Made by a program: the position numbers and the translations under genes. A stretch of DNA of 64,000 bases from Sphagnum magellanicum (Eukaryota > Streptophyta > Sphagnopsida > Sphagnales > Sphagnaceae), in assembly GCA_021904315.1 (NCBI GenBank), contig CM038919.1, positions 21,679,666 through 21,743,665 on the forward strand, given 5' to 3'. Shown one piece after another: positions 48,901 through 61,706 of the stretch. How positions within the stretch are numbered: the stretch's first letter is position 1; each line of letters opens with the position of its first letter. A model generated the notes under the pieces. That model saw only the letters and a program-made list of their open reading frames with translations. It was not told the DNA's origin and made no database searches.

Positions 48901-51900
48901 TCAAGGAAAGAAAGACCAAAAGACATAGAAGAAAAAATGCTCAATGACAATATGTGAGTTTGCTTGAAAACAAAGAGAAGAAAATAGAAGCTAGTTTAGC
49001 TTGAACTCAGGTTTGGCAATGGGATGGGAGTTGGCTTCAAAACAATGAGAAGGAATAAATTTTGTTTTCAAGTTTTGGTGCAAAAACACAAAACCACCCT
49101 GTGTCTTTATGACCAACTTATAAATATTTTTTCATTCATTTCCAATGAAGGAAAGGGTTGTCCCATTTAGGCACTTTTTGGGGCTTTTTGAGGCTTTTTG
49201 CTAGGTGCATCACTTGCACACTTGTAATACAAATGGATAGTGGACAACATGCTTGAAATGTGAATAAACCTCTGAAACAGGCCCTTGTATAAGGCAGTAC
49301 TACTACCATGGAATGGAACAAACAGCTTGCCTTATCAAGCTTGCTTTAATTTCATAACAAACTCAGGGAATTTGCACAGTGCAAATTGTGCTGCCTTGTA
49401 CACAACACAATTTCCGGGAGGGGGAGATTATTGTAAGGCCCCACCTTGGTTTTCATGGAGCTTTTAACCCTTTGTTTGTTATGTAGGGGAAGGTGCTGTT
49501 GTACATAGTACATCACCATCCTCATCACGTACTGTTTCATTCAATCAATGAAGGCTGAAAGTGAATAGGAAGCTAATACTAGAGCAAAATTAAATTGCTG
49601 AACACTCACTCAACCATCAGAAAGGGAAGCAACATGGTTTCATTGCAGCCTAACCAACTATACAGTCATTTGAGGAGAAACCCACTCCCCAACAACTTCA
49701 TACACCACATCACCCCACAGAACAAAGGCAAAACAGCAACACCAGGCTTTTCCAACCGTGTGGGATAGGCTCATAGCCACGTTAGCTTCATCTGATACTT
49801 CTGATATCTATCTCATGGTCAAGAGGCTCTTATTTACTATTGTTGGGTAATCATATTTTTGTTATCGATATTCAGATTCTTGTGTACGTGTGCAAGTAGT
49901 CTGCATCAAGGTTGCCTCTTGCATTTGCCTCTATGGAGACTACCTTGTGACATGAAATTAGGTCCTATGTGAATGGGGCGACCTTTGGATGAAGACCTAA
50001 CTAGATTGATATTACTTCTATTGATGAAAAGCGAGAAAGGTGCCACAACAAGCTGCAGTTGATGGATAAGTCTGAAAGGAGTTGGAGAAATAAGCATCTT
50101 TTTAAAGTGTTTTTGTGGTTTGTTTTGTTTTGTTCCCTTGTTGGTAAATCTTTGGCAATTTAATACTTGCAAAAATTATGAATGTTTTTGGATGGTTATG
50201 AATTATGTGGGGAGCCTCCACCATTGAATATGGTTGTCAAGACTTTGAGGTGCTTGACGGACATTGGTGATGGCTAAAGTGGGTGGCATTTGGTTGTTTT
50301 GATGTAAATCAATGAAATGTTGATGAGGAGATTGACCTACCGAAGGGAATTGGGTGGTGGAAGGTTCAACAAAGCGGAGCAATTGCAAGAAAAATATTGG
50401 AAGTTTTCTTTGGTTTAGGAGATGGTTTTTGGTGTGTTGTGTTCAAAAGTTTAGGGTTTAGGTTTTGTAAGTTGCATACATTCTATGTGAACAATTTTTG
50501 CAAATTAATGTTTTGAATTGTGTTTGTGGTTTTCAATCACCTATATATTGATTTCCATTGCATTGAATTTGACAACAAAAGACTCAAGAAATTCATGTAG
50601 ACAAAGATGAGGGACGTGATGAAAGGTACAAAGGATTATTGAGCTAGTCTATGGAGGCATTAAAATCCCAAGAATGATTAAACCTAAAAAGAATTTCATC
50701 TTATCAAGAGAGTGTGGGTTGTTGGAAATCTTGGTAGGAATGGGGGTGAGTACTTATGTCTACGGGAGCTTTAAGTGAAGGTTGTTGTATGAACTTCATG
50801 GGCTATCTATTGAAATAGTTTGGTAGTTTAACCACTTGTCAAAACTTGCAATTTATGGAAATGGGAATGTTGGGGTGTTCAATAAACTAATTGGTGGGAC
50901 AAAATGGGATTGTTTTTAGGTAACATGTTTAGTTATGCATCTATGATGTTCACAAAAGACCATGGTAGCTCATGAGAGAATTCAAAAGGATCTGATCCAC
51001 ACCAAATCCATAGGTTAAAATAGGCACTATGTTTCTATGTTGACTTGCATCCAATTTGGTTAAGACCTATGTTGATTGCAACATCAATGTCTGTGCAATT
51101 GGACGTTTAATATCATGTTATGAAAATGTTGGTCATGTTGTACTTGAGATACAAGGTGTATTGCAATTAATTTATTGCCTTTCTTTTTTGAGGTGACAAC
51201 TTATCTTGCTTTGGATTTGCTTTGGAAGAGTTTATGAAATACATTATGCCAAAAGTATTCCATATTAAATAATTAGTTTTTTTTGCATGCAACCAAAATT
51301 GAATCAAATTGAAAAAAAAAAAAAAAAAAATTGAAACCAAAAGTGGCCACCATCATTTATTAGAATGGAGCCACCTTCATTGTAAATGCATGGGGATGGA
51401 AGAGCTAGATTCTAGACTTCAAACTTAAGGTGTCATAGTGAGGTTGCTTCCCATGTCTTCCATTCACATTTTTTTTCCCCAAGACATTTGGTCACCTTAA
51501 CACCAACCAAATTGCTTAAGATTTTTCCACCTCCACTTAGTAGAGTGATGGAGTGTTTGCATTCCACCATCATTGTGCACATTTAAAAGATTTTGTTAGC
51601 ATTGAAAAAACTAAAAACTTGGCACAATGGCATTGGAAGTTGACGCAATGACATTATTGGTTTTAATGGCATCAACAACCTTTGGGATAGTGGGAATTCA
51701 TATGAGGTTCAAACTTTGAAACCTTTTAAATTGAAAAAGAGTCCATAAATGTTGAGATAATTAGGACTCCGTCTAGAACTTGTTTGCAACAGTAGAACAA
51801 CAAGCCTCCTAATCAATAAGAATATTTTTAAAACATTCATGTTCTTTAGTCATTAGATTAATTTTGCAAGAGAAACAAAGAAGGTTATTTTATTGATATG

Positions 51901-52140
51901 CCAAGCGGGCACACACACACACACACATATAGCCATAGGAATTAATACGATCCTAAAGATCAAATGAAAGTCAATAGATCTATTCTAGCTAACAACATGT
52001 GTTAATGGGTGAGAGAATCAATTGGATCAATAGTTGAGATAATTTAGTAGGTCCATCATTAAATAAAATAAGACAACTCATAGCAATCTTTAACACTCCC
52101 ATTCAATGACAATCTTTTTTTATTTCTAATACATTAATCC
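48900..52140. other. Intergenic, nothing supported
   Basis: An A tract at about 51313-51330 and a (CA)n run at 51909-51928. Short frames only. Confidence 0.35.
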
Positions 52141-52149
52141 TAACTTGTT

Positions 52150-52540
52150 CTTGCAAGTTGTAGACTAATCTCTAAAGACTACCTTGGTAAAAATGTCAGC
52201 AACCATTTCCTTCATAAAACAGTAGTCAAACTAAACTTCATTGGAGATGATATGTTCCCTCACAAAATGGAATTAAATATCTATATGTTTTGCACATAGT
52301 TGATGCATTGGATTATTCAACAAAGCCAAACTCCCTAGATTATTGCTGAGTACAAAGGTTGCATTTTTCTGCATGTATCCCATTTCACCTGAATCCTTCT
52401 AAGCCACAAAACCTCTTTTGTTGCATGAGTGCATGCCATGTATTTTGCTTCAATAGAAAAAAAAATGACAGTTGATTGCTTTTGCTAGCCCAAAAAACAA
52501 CTCCTCCTCCCTATGAAGGCCACTCGATGAATTACTGGGT
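52150..52540 (-). pseudogene. Ty1/Copia retrotransposon RNase H remnant
   Basis: On the minus strand, with frameshifts and stops, the sequence reads VVFWASKSNQL, then SIEAKYMACTHATKEVLWLR, then AKHIDI-stop-FHFVREHII, and finally MKEMVADIFTKVV. These are the ordered landmarks of Copia RNase H (SSTEAEYMA, TKHIDI, VREH, ADIFTK). In-frame stops after IDI and elsewhere show decay. No LTR, reverse transcriptase or integrase was found beside it, so this is a truncated copy. Confidence 0.9.
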
Positions 52541-52859
52541 TTTGAAAGAAATAAAATAAGGGAGCAAAAGAAAAAATATCCTTACCTTCCTTAAGTAAAA
52601 AAAACACTTTAACACAAAGGGGATTATCCAAACTTAGTAAGACAACCTCATAAACCTTCTACAAAAACAAACATATAACAAACATACAATAGAGATTTCT
52701 CACATATAAAGAGTCATAATACTTCAAACATACATAAGAAAAAAATTACACATCAACTTTTATGCATAAAAGGTATGGCAAGAAAAGCAATTTTATTTTT
52801 TTAAAAATTCTCTTGTATAGTCCACAAAGGGACAAATATTTAAATACTTCAAAGTAAAA

Positions 52860-53860
52860 AGTAAAAAATGGTGGAACAAGTAATTAATTTAACCCCCAAA
52901 AAAATCAATTTAAAATATGAACAATATAAACCGAAAATAAAATCAATTTGTATCACCAGATTTATTTGCTCCTCCTTAGCTATTGTGTCAGAGAACATCG
53001 AATCAATTGTTACACCATAATGTGTTATAGCTTCAGTAGGCGTAGTGATTGGAAGAGATGCAGCACCTTCGACTTCATCGGAACCATCTGTGGTATTGAA
53101 AAGAATCCCAATACTAAAAGTTACTTTTGGTTCAATAAGTTGTGGTTCTAATGTAACCACCAAATCTACTTCCATCTTTCCACCTTCATTTTGCTTTTCA
53201 CTTTTCTATGAACTAGATTCAAATGCCAAACCGAATTCAGATGCAAATCTGGAATGGGTTTGCGTTCTACGAAGCTTGAAAGGCGACATCCTTAGATGTG
53301 GAATCACATGTTGGTAAGTCTCAATACACAACCAGTATAATTCCTTGTCTTTTAAGTAGGACTTAAATGCCTCCCGAATGATTTCACCGATTTGTTCCTT
53401 GTATAATTCCAAGTACTCAACTTGCTCTTCTTGCGCCTCTATTAGTAGATTAAAAGTTCAACTTTCATAAATGCATGTTCCATCTTCAAAATGTCGAACT
53501 CTTCCATTCGATAGTGGTAGTAGTCTATGAGCTTCATCCTCTCCCTTAGCGCCCTCATTTCCTTCTCTAGCATATCCAACTCTTCATGAACCACACCATG
53601 ATTCTTCTGGACCTCTTCTAAGTTTTACTATAGTAATTGGATTTTTTCAATCAACCAACTCCACATGCTGCTTCTTTACGATTTTGGTAAAAGCTTCATT
53701 TTGTTCCTCCAACCACTCTACCCTCCTTTTGGCCAAAACAAATTTTTTTTTGATAAGGGTCACCAATTGATCTATTGCTTTTTAGTTACCTTGCTTCAAA
53801 CCTTTCCAAATCTATGTGAAAACTTGTATTTAATATAGTTAATGCCATTTTTTAAATTTG
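52860..53860 (-). pseudogene. Decayed coiled-coil protein ORF, unrecognised
   Basis: With a few frame changes, the minus strand reads a charged helical stretch (EEVQKNHGVVHEELDMLEKE, then MRALRERMKL, then HYRMEEFDILKMEHAFMKVE). This is followed by the open frame 53412-53206 (ELYKEQIGEIIREAFKSYLK, then YWLCIETYQHVIPHLRMSP) and, after one stop, the frame 53175-52849 (VVTLEPQLIEPKVTFSIG). Together they look like one broken protein of about 300 aa. No family recognised; probably transposon-borne because the Copia remnant lies next to it. Confidence 0.4.
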
Positions 53861-53869
53861 GAAATCCTA

Positions 53870-56370
53870 AAAAAAAACCCACAAAGTCCAAAGGAATAAT
53901 GCCCCATCTAAAACTTTCAATAACATATGTTATTGGGATAAATAAATCAAAAAACAAACAAAAGTCATAATTCATATGGACTTATGAAAATATGGTCAAA
54001 TTTTAACCATAGTCTTTAACTATTAAATAGTTAAGGTTTTCAAATAAAAGATTCTACATATGAGTTTATCATTTTGTATTACATTATATATTGAGCCGCA
54101 ATAAGAAATTTGGAATATGAATCAATCTAAAATTTTCCATTTTGTGATATTCTAATTAGATGACTAATCCCTATTTTTCAATTTCAAAAGTCCATCACTA
54201 GTAACAAATGAATTTTTTATCAATAAATAACCACACAAGTTATCTTCATAATGAAATTGTTAGTCTAAATCCAAGTCCCAATTAATAGCTAAGGATATAT
54301 TAATCACCACATGCATTTGAATAAAGGGTACCCAAGGAAAAAACATTATTTCGTCACAAAAGTAAGCCACTGTAATTTGCATCTACCCATAGGAGGGAGA
54401 GGTGTTGGGACTTGTGGAAGTAGAGGACTGGTAAAAATAGGACAAAAAACAATGTGTTAGAGGCACACGAATTGGGAGCAAAACGAAGTGATGAAATTGA
54501 TCAAATGCAAACATAATGAATTTGGCGCAAAAATAGTTGATAGATCCAAGAGCACACATGGTACCTACTATAATATGATGGAACAAAATTGTAAATGAAC
54601 TTTAGAAGCTCATCCATAATAAAATTCCAAGAAATGGCAAGATTTGTAAAGACAAATGGAATGGGACTAATTTAAGGAAAACATTTTAAGGAGAACATGT
54701 CATCAACAAATTGGTACATGTGAAAGATTTGTAGGTTGAAGGCGACAAAAAATATTCAACAACAATACTTGTACATGAAACCAATTCACAAGAGGAGGAG
54801 GATTCTATGTTGCAACATTCATTCACATAATATTTTTTTTGGTGAGGATTATTTACTAGAATAAACATTTCCAATTGAATAATTGGCCCAAATGAATGTC
54901 ATCAACTTGTTAGATAACAACATTGATAATCCATTGGGAGCAAGACGTAACATTTTTGTTGTGAAACTCTCTAATGCTCTAAGTGCATGTGCCATGCCAT
55001 TGCATGGTCTTCCAACAACTCCAACTATCCTTGGGAACACAAGAATCCAAAGGAAGCATTCAAACATATTCTCATTAATAATTAATGCAATAGTTTAAAA
55101 TAGTAAGGAGATTGTGCAAGTAATGGATTGCATTAACTTTATGTAACTAGAGATTGAAAAATGTTGCATTGACATCCAAGAACGTACCATGAAAGACCGG
55201 TTTAGATATTTCAAATAGAAAGACAATAAGATATACAATACCAACAAAAACATGGTGAATGTTTTATCTTAGTTCAGTGTGGCAATGTGTCAAGGTGAAA
55301 ATACAATACACTATCTGTAAAATGTTGTCACAAGGTAGTTTTTACAAGATTTTGGAATTTACAATCAGTCATGTGATTAAATATAATTGACTAAAATGAA
55401 AAATGACTTAACAATACACTGTTATATATATTATAATCACATTGTATGAATTTCATGATAGTTTTTGAATAACCATAACATAATGGACTTTCATGGGAAT
55501 ATCTAAGAACTTGTAATAGTCTATAACCAATGAATGTGGATTCCATGCACCTTCATATAATTTTTTTAATGAGTAAAGGACTCATTAGTAATATGATGTG
55601 ATAACATTGATACCAAGGAGGACTTTTTGAAAGGATTTTGATGATCAAAATTTTCTATGTATTTTTGAATTATGGTTTTTCCTTATTAAGATTTTTATTT
55701 AACAAAAATAATAGTTTCAAAGCTCATTTTTCAAATTTAAATTCACCATGATGTAAATTAAAGTTGAAATTTTTTTAATAATAAATTTTAATGATAACTT
55801 GTAAAATGACTTGTGTGATTCAAGGTATCTTGCTTTCACACTACCTTCCAAAATGTTAATTTAAGCAATTATGGACGTCCACATGTGCTTAAAAGTGTTA
55901 CACCTTTGTGTGCTTTCACTTGTCATGTCTTCATCTAGGACAAGTCATTTTTGCTTACACCTCTACAATTAGTTTCAAATTTGTTAGACGAAGAAATGGA
56001 TGTTTAATTAATAAATGAGGTGTAACCAATATATGAAGTGCAACTTACAAATGAGGTGATTCTAAAATCCATTTGAATTCCTGCAACAATTATAATTCAA
56101 TTTAGCAAGTTCAATTCATGATCATAATACATGATTGTAGCTTACAAAACAAGATCAACATTATTGAAATTCACAAGTTCATAACAAAGTTTCACACTAC
56201 AATTGTAGAAGATCATCATTTTGAAATGTCAATGCATTTTGTGTGGTCTATTTCCTAAGTGTTATTCTAGAATCAACCTTTGACTTGTTTTTGAAATTTC
56301 AAAGTCTTGTAGTTCAAATTCAATGTCATTGTCAATTGTAGGTTCTACAACAACCTTATGTTTCTAACTT
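53870..56370. other. Intergenic, nothing supported
   Basis: AT-rich. 54849-55098 is open on both strands (about 70 aa each) without a recognisable motif; probably part of a decayed element given the transposase remnant at 56379. Confidence 0.35.
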
Positions 56371-56378
56371 GAATTAGT

Positions 56379-57060
56379 TTAACGCACAAAGTTAGAAAAG
56401 TTTGTTATATCTAATTCAACCATCAAAGTTTCAATGTCAAGGTCTTTTCGATCCAAGACTTGTTCGATCATGTTATACAATATACAACAACAAAAAATTA
56501 CATTAGGTAAAAACAAAACATATAGATTGGTTTTAAAAAGTAGTTTTCGAAAGTTCATCCTTAGAATGCCAAAGGAATTTTTCATAACACTTTTACCTTC
56601 AGATAAATGTTTATTATATCATGCCTCAAGGACAATATGTTGAATGTTGCTAGATTGTTTATGTGGAATCATCAATCAAGGAAGCAAAGGGTACACCTTG
56701 TCAACAATAAAGTAAGGTTTGATTTCTTCTTCACCTCTATTGATATGAAACATGTTTCCATTCACTACCTTCTTATACAAACTGGAAAGGCGTAGTATGC
56801 GAGCATCATTCAACGAACCAAGTAATCTCACAAAAACATCTTGAAACTTCTTTTGATAATCAACCATATCATGCAGACTATAGTTGCATGTTGTAAACTT
56901 TAGATTTGAAAGAAAAATTATCCTCAACAAAAACACCTCAAGGCTTTTGGATATGAATTTGTGTTACATCAATGGCACCATGGATAAAAGGCAAACTACA
57001 AAATTAAAAAAACCCCTTCATCACTTTTGCCAAATCTTCCCCTTCTAGCCATTGGATTTG
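56379..57060 (-). pseudogene. PIF/Harbinger-type (DDE_Tnp_4) transposase remnant
   Basis: Minus-strand pieces in order: IHGAIDVTQIHIQKP (56980 region; homologues CIGAIDGTH), then DYQKKFQDVFVRLLGSLNDARILRLSSLYK (written in parts: DVFVRLLGSLNDARILR, SSLYKK), then IKPYFIVDKVYPLLP, and finally KNSFGILRMNFRKLL with a CCCILYNMI end. This is the standard DDE order. In homologues the second Asp lies in LLGDSGYP; here it reads IVDKVYP. Frames shift between pieces and the N-terminus is not clear, so it is not active. A tandem-repeat coding-like stretch follows at 57661. Confidence 0.85.
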
Positions 57061-57660
57061 ACTTTTGAAAACCACATGGATAGAACAAACGAACTTTCAC
57101 AGAACTAAATGCATTATTGACTTACCAATGGCGAACAAGTTAGAAAAATGAAAGTACTTTGCACCATGAATAAGTTTATACAAAGCACATGCAACACAAA
57201 TTCCCACAAGTATAACACATTTATAACTTGTGTCTTTCTTTTGCATCAAATGCTTTAGTTTAACGGTCAAATGAGAAACAAAATCCTTGCTGAATCATTA
57301 GGAAATGTGAATACTAGGTTGCAGACTGGGCTTTCACCCCATCACCAAGGTCTTTGCCAAACAAGAAGTTGTAAAAACATGACAACCCGTGTTGATGTAG
57401 AATCACATAGTTCATTGTGTTATAGAAACAAGATTTGCTCTTTGGAAAACATAATGGAAACTAGCACCTTGAAGACATTGAATCATTCTTATGGCAAAGA
57501 AGGAGACATTTGTGCACTTGCAAAACAAACTAAAACAAAAGTGCCAACAACACTACCTTTAAAGGCCGCATGTTACGAACAATTAAAAGATGCAAAAAAA
57601 ATTTCAAAACAAGAACAAGAACAAGACAATGTAGTTACAAGGTTGCGATGCAAATAATAA

Positions 57661-58090
57661 GCAAGAAAACAATGGAGTTGTGTGGATCTACAAAATGAAA
57701 AGCAAGATTGAAGGTACATTTGTGAACAAGCAACAAGATGTTGGAATTGTGTGGATTTACAAAATTGCAAGTAAGAATGAAAGTAAAGTTCCGAACAAAC
57801 AACAAGACAATGGAGTTGCACAGATTTGTTCAGTGAAAAACAAGAATGAAAGTGAAGCTTTGAGCAAACAACAAGATGATGGAGCTACGCAGATGTGCAA
57901 AGTTACAAACAAGAATCAAGCTAGAGGTGTGAGTGAACAACAAAAGGATGGAGCTACATGGATTTTTTGTAGAACAAAAAGTAAAATGATGGAGCTCCAT
58001 GGATCTATAAAACAAAGAACAAGAATGAAAACATAGCTGTGAATAAACAATAAGATCATGAAGTTGCTTTGATTTGCAAAACTATGAGCA
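57661..58090 (+). repeat. 69-base tandem repeat with a coding-type phase
   Basis: Copies start at 57661, 57730, 57799 and 57868, exactly 69 bases apart; later copies are shortened, and a partial one precedes at about 57618. The unit carries AACAAGATGATGGAGTT and AAGAATGAAAGT words. It encodes 23-residue repeats of the form NKQQDxG-xxx-KNKNES in an open frame 57680-58036. It follows another open frame, 57271-57657 (128 aa, rich in Lys/Gln), in a different frame. I do not recognise the product. Confidence 0.75.
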
Positions 58091-58904
58091 CACTGGGAAA
58101 TGATGATAGAAAATGCCATACAACACAATAATTATCGATGCCGCTCTTGAACGATGACAATAAAAGCTATCATAACATTGAATGTAAAGATGTGAACAAA
58201 AGGTTATCAAATAAAAGTACAATGATACTAGTAAGTTGTTGTTAGCACTTTTCGTCATAACCCCAAAAACCTAAATGCAGGTGCTAACCTACCATTAACG
58301 TTAACTTTTTAATTAACTTACCCCTATGTGTGAAGATGCCTATAAAAAAACTATTTAAGGAGTCTTACCTAGGAGGTTGCATAGGTTATGATGATTACAT
58401 GTGCCTTTGATTTTCTTATGTTCAAGGGAAGCTTGAAGAAAAATAATTTCAGAAAATTGATTTTAAATTTCTTACATATGGATGAGATGAAATATTTGAT
58501 AATATTTTCAGAAATTTATCATTTTCGTTTGCAATAAATTTTGATAATTGTTAGATTTGTACATTTGTCAATGAAATAATATTATGTCATTAATGAGCTA
58601 AACTAGGTACCATTTGAACCTACCACCTAATGATTAGGCTATTGACATGCTTCCCAAATTTAAATGAGACTCATTGGATTATATAGATAGCCAAATTTAT
58701 ATATGTTAGTCATAATTGATGGTGTCAAATTTTTACTGCATATGATAATGTGATACGAAAGTCACCATATGGTGAGATCATATCTTCAAACCTTGGGCCA
58801 TTTAATCCAAAATTAAATAGTGGACTATGGACCATTGGAAAATATTCAAGAGTTTAACAAATTATTCATGATTTTGTTTTGGGTGTGGTTCATGAAAGTA
58901 GCCC

Positions 58905-59270
58905 TTATTACTAGTGTTGGGCAGTTATTAGGAACAAGAATAGACCCGGCGGTTATCAGGGTGGTTCTTAAGATTCATAACCAGAGTTTTAAAAAAATCA
59001 CAGACCTGGTTCTGGTATATCACCTCGGTTCTCATTTTTATTTTATTTTTAAAAATGAAATAACCAGCAATAAGACCGCCAGTTAGTTTCTGGTTCTTTC
59101 ATGAAAATCTTCTTTTCTTTAAGATTTTGAACTAATTGGGACAAATGGTTTTTTTTTTTTTTAATTTGTTTTTTTTCAAAGAATTGGAACCAGTGTGGTT
59201 CTCTGATTTTGGAATGATTTAAAAAATTGAAACCTGCAGTTCTTTATAAATTCATTTAACCCACAAACTC
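58905..59270. repeat. Dispersed repeat (GGTTATCAGGG-GGTTCTT family)
   Basis: CGGTTATCAGGGTGGTTCTT and the later CTGGTTCTTTCATGAAAAT match landmarks of the 36.7-38.2 kb array. No coding content. Confidence 0.5.
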
Positions 59271-59877
59271 GGCTTATTAGTTAGTACAATAGTCACATTC
59301 CATTCAATAAAAATTTAATTAGATCATTCTTTTAACGTATTGATGATCATGATGATGATTGGGGTACACACATTTGAGAAACCAAAATTGAGAAAACAGG
59401 CTTGAAATTTTAGATCAAAATGTCAACAATTTGATGTTTAATGCACCTATTGTTCGGAGTATTTTGCCTTATTTGGATAATTTGACTTTAGCCATTTCAT
59501 AATAATATATCCACAGGCTTCAATCTGACATTAAAATTTATTATTAATCAGGAATTATGTGTCCCATCCAGTGAATTTTTATTTTATTTTTTCATTTTTC
59601 AGCTGTTGCATTATTGGGTAGCATCCCAAGAGGGATTTAACAATAAATGGTGACATGTTTTTAGAACCTGGCTAGATAATTAAAATAAGTAGTTTAAAAA
59701 ATGCTACCAAACTAAAATCAAACGCCAAATGTGGTGAAAATTTCCCAAAATTTTCTTCTCCTAAAATTTGGCAATTTTTTAAAAATTTTCACAAAAAGGA
59801 AATATTTTGACAGAATATTCCCTTTTTATTTCTATTTTTCACATTCTGGCAAAATTTTGCACCAATTTTGTTTTTGC

Positions 59878-59895
59878 TGGGACTCCGGAGTCCCA
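59878..59895. other. 18-base perfect palindrome
   Basis: TGGGACTCCGGAGTCCCA, GC-rich within an AT-rich repeat. It may mark an insertion junction or element end. Confidence 0.8.
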
Positions 59896-60133
59896 TCATT
59901 GTCTTTATAGAGGGATGGATGAGACTCATCGACAACGACAGGTAGTGTTTGTGCCGGTGCTCTGCCATACAGCCTTTTTTTTTAATTGGCGAAATTTCGC
60001 CTAAAAGCCAAATTAAAAAGTAAACAATTTTGGAGATTTTCAGTCGCCAGAAGTGTGGGGAAAAAGAAATCGCCAGATGTCTATACTTGTTTTTCAACGT
60101 GTAGCCAAAAACGTAGAAGGATGATTAAACATT

Positions 60134-60352
60134 CATATTTGGTTTATAGCCAGATTTTGTCTAAATCTTCATATTTGGCTTATAGCCAGATTTTCTCTAA
60201 ATCTTCATGTTTGGTTTATAGCCATATTTTTGTCTAAATCTTCATATTTGGTTTATAGCCAGATTTTGTCTAAATCTTCATATTTGGTTTATAGCCATAT
60301 TTTTGTCTTAATATTCATATTTAGTTTATAGCCAGATTTTTATCTAAATCTT
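60134..60352 (+). repeat. Tandem array, six copies of a 36-37 base unit
   Basis: Units start at 60134, 60170, 60206, 60243, 60279 and 60316. Each contains TTTGGTTTATAGCCAGATTT followed by a TCTAAATCTT-type end, with one-base length changes. It lies about 1 kb upstream of the HNH-SANT start codon. Confidence 0.9.
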
Positions 60353-60439
60353 CCTATGAAATATCGCCACTTTTTCTACATTTTCCTATGGATGATAGCC
60401 AGTTTGGCTACAAACAAAAATTCCTCAAAAAAGAAAACA

Positions 60440-61374
60440 CTGTTTCCGTGCTCGGCAGTCGCGGCGGTTTGAATGCTGTTCGCAAACGGCTCCTTCGCAG
60501 TTCGTATTGCGCAACGGCTCGTCTCGTCCTCAACGGCTCTTCGGCGCTCGCGCAGAGAGAGAGAGAGAGAGAGAGAGAGTCTTCCACAACCCTTGTCGGG
60601 CGGGGGCGATCTTGTCCAGTGTTCTGAATTCGCAATCCTGGGATTGTTCAGTGGTGTTCCTGCTGAGATTCAAAGGATGAGAGCAATCAATCACCCCCCC
60701 CGCGTTGACAGCCGCAATTGCCTCTGGATTGTCCAGTCCAGCATTGAATGATAGATCATCACCCCCATTATTGGACTGCAGTAAGTAAGTAAGTAATCCC
60801 TTGCGAGTACAACACTGGACTCTAGAGGCAGGGAGGGAGGAAGTTCTCCTCTCTCTGTCTCTTCTCTCTCATAATTAGAGTTCCACAATCTTGATGATCT
60901 CGATCCTCTTGCTCCCGTTTTGTGTGATCTATGGGTCGTCTTATCATAATTACAGGTGCACTTATTGGATTTTTCAGAGTGATGGAGACTCTAGAGAGTA
61001 GAGGACAGTAGAAGAGTTCTCAGACTCTGGTTTGTTTAGTTTCTGGAATTGTCTATCTAAATCAGTTTTTCGCTCCTCGTTTTGTCGTTAGCTGTTTTTT
61101 TCAACGCTGGAGAAGAAATCATGATGGTAATCTGCGTCTTCAGTATGTAGACATCTTTGTTGGTAGCTTTTACGCAGTGGAGCTCTGTTGAACAATGAGG
61201 GAGAAGCTCTGGTGAGGGTGGGTGGGAGGCGACAGAGAGAGAGATAGAGAGAACTGGAGCTTGCGAGTTTGGAGCTGTAGTTAGGTGGGAGAGAAGTAAA
61301 TTCTGGGGGAACGGTAGGTGAAGGAAAATAGGTGGAGGGAGAGAGAGAGAGAGAAATTGGGTTCAAGAGCAAAC
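60440..61374 (+). promoter_or_regulatory. GC/GA-rich leader and promoter region of the HNH-SANT gene
   Basis: Base composition jumps from AT-rich repeat to GC-rich sequence at about 60440. It has a (GA)n tract near 60555-60580 and another at about 61340-61354 just before the ATG. A strong donor-like CA|GTAAGTAAGT occurs near 60778, and an acceptor-like AATTACAG near 60947-60955, so a 5' UTR intron is possible. No clear TATA box is visible. The assignment as leader rests on position and composition only. Confidence 0.4.
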
Positions 61375-61673
61375 ATGGCGAAGCTGGTGTTAACAGAAGA
61401 GGAGAGAGTGGTGGATCAGGAGCTCGGGTATCCTCGGGGCTACGCCAAGCTTTGTCGACACGCGTTGGCGGGGATGATCGAAGGTTTCTCTATGCCGTTC
61501 AGCGCTGGACCTCCCCAGCGCTTTGTTCCCTACTCTTTAGCGCCTGTTGACGTGAGCTCTCTTCCCAGAAACCCAACTCCATCAACATAGTCACAACAAC
61601 CATCATGGAGCAATCAAATCTAGATGCATGCATAGAAGGCAATGAAAGTCTCCTTTGCGCATCATCCTTATGG

Positions 61674-61706
<33 letters not shown>

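Larger units (their letters stand above)
59690..60430. repeat. Dispersed repeat copy, longest form, containing a 36-base array
   Basis: It starts with sequence like 21560-21600 (AAATGCTACCAAACTAAAATC), includes the GACAGAATATTCCC block, an 18-base perfect palindrome at 59878-59895, the tandem array at 60134-60352, and the ending GGATGATAGCCAGTTTGGCTAC. It abuts the GC-rich leader of the HNH-SANT gene. Confidence 0.55.
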
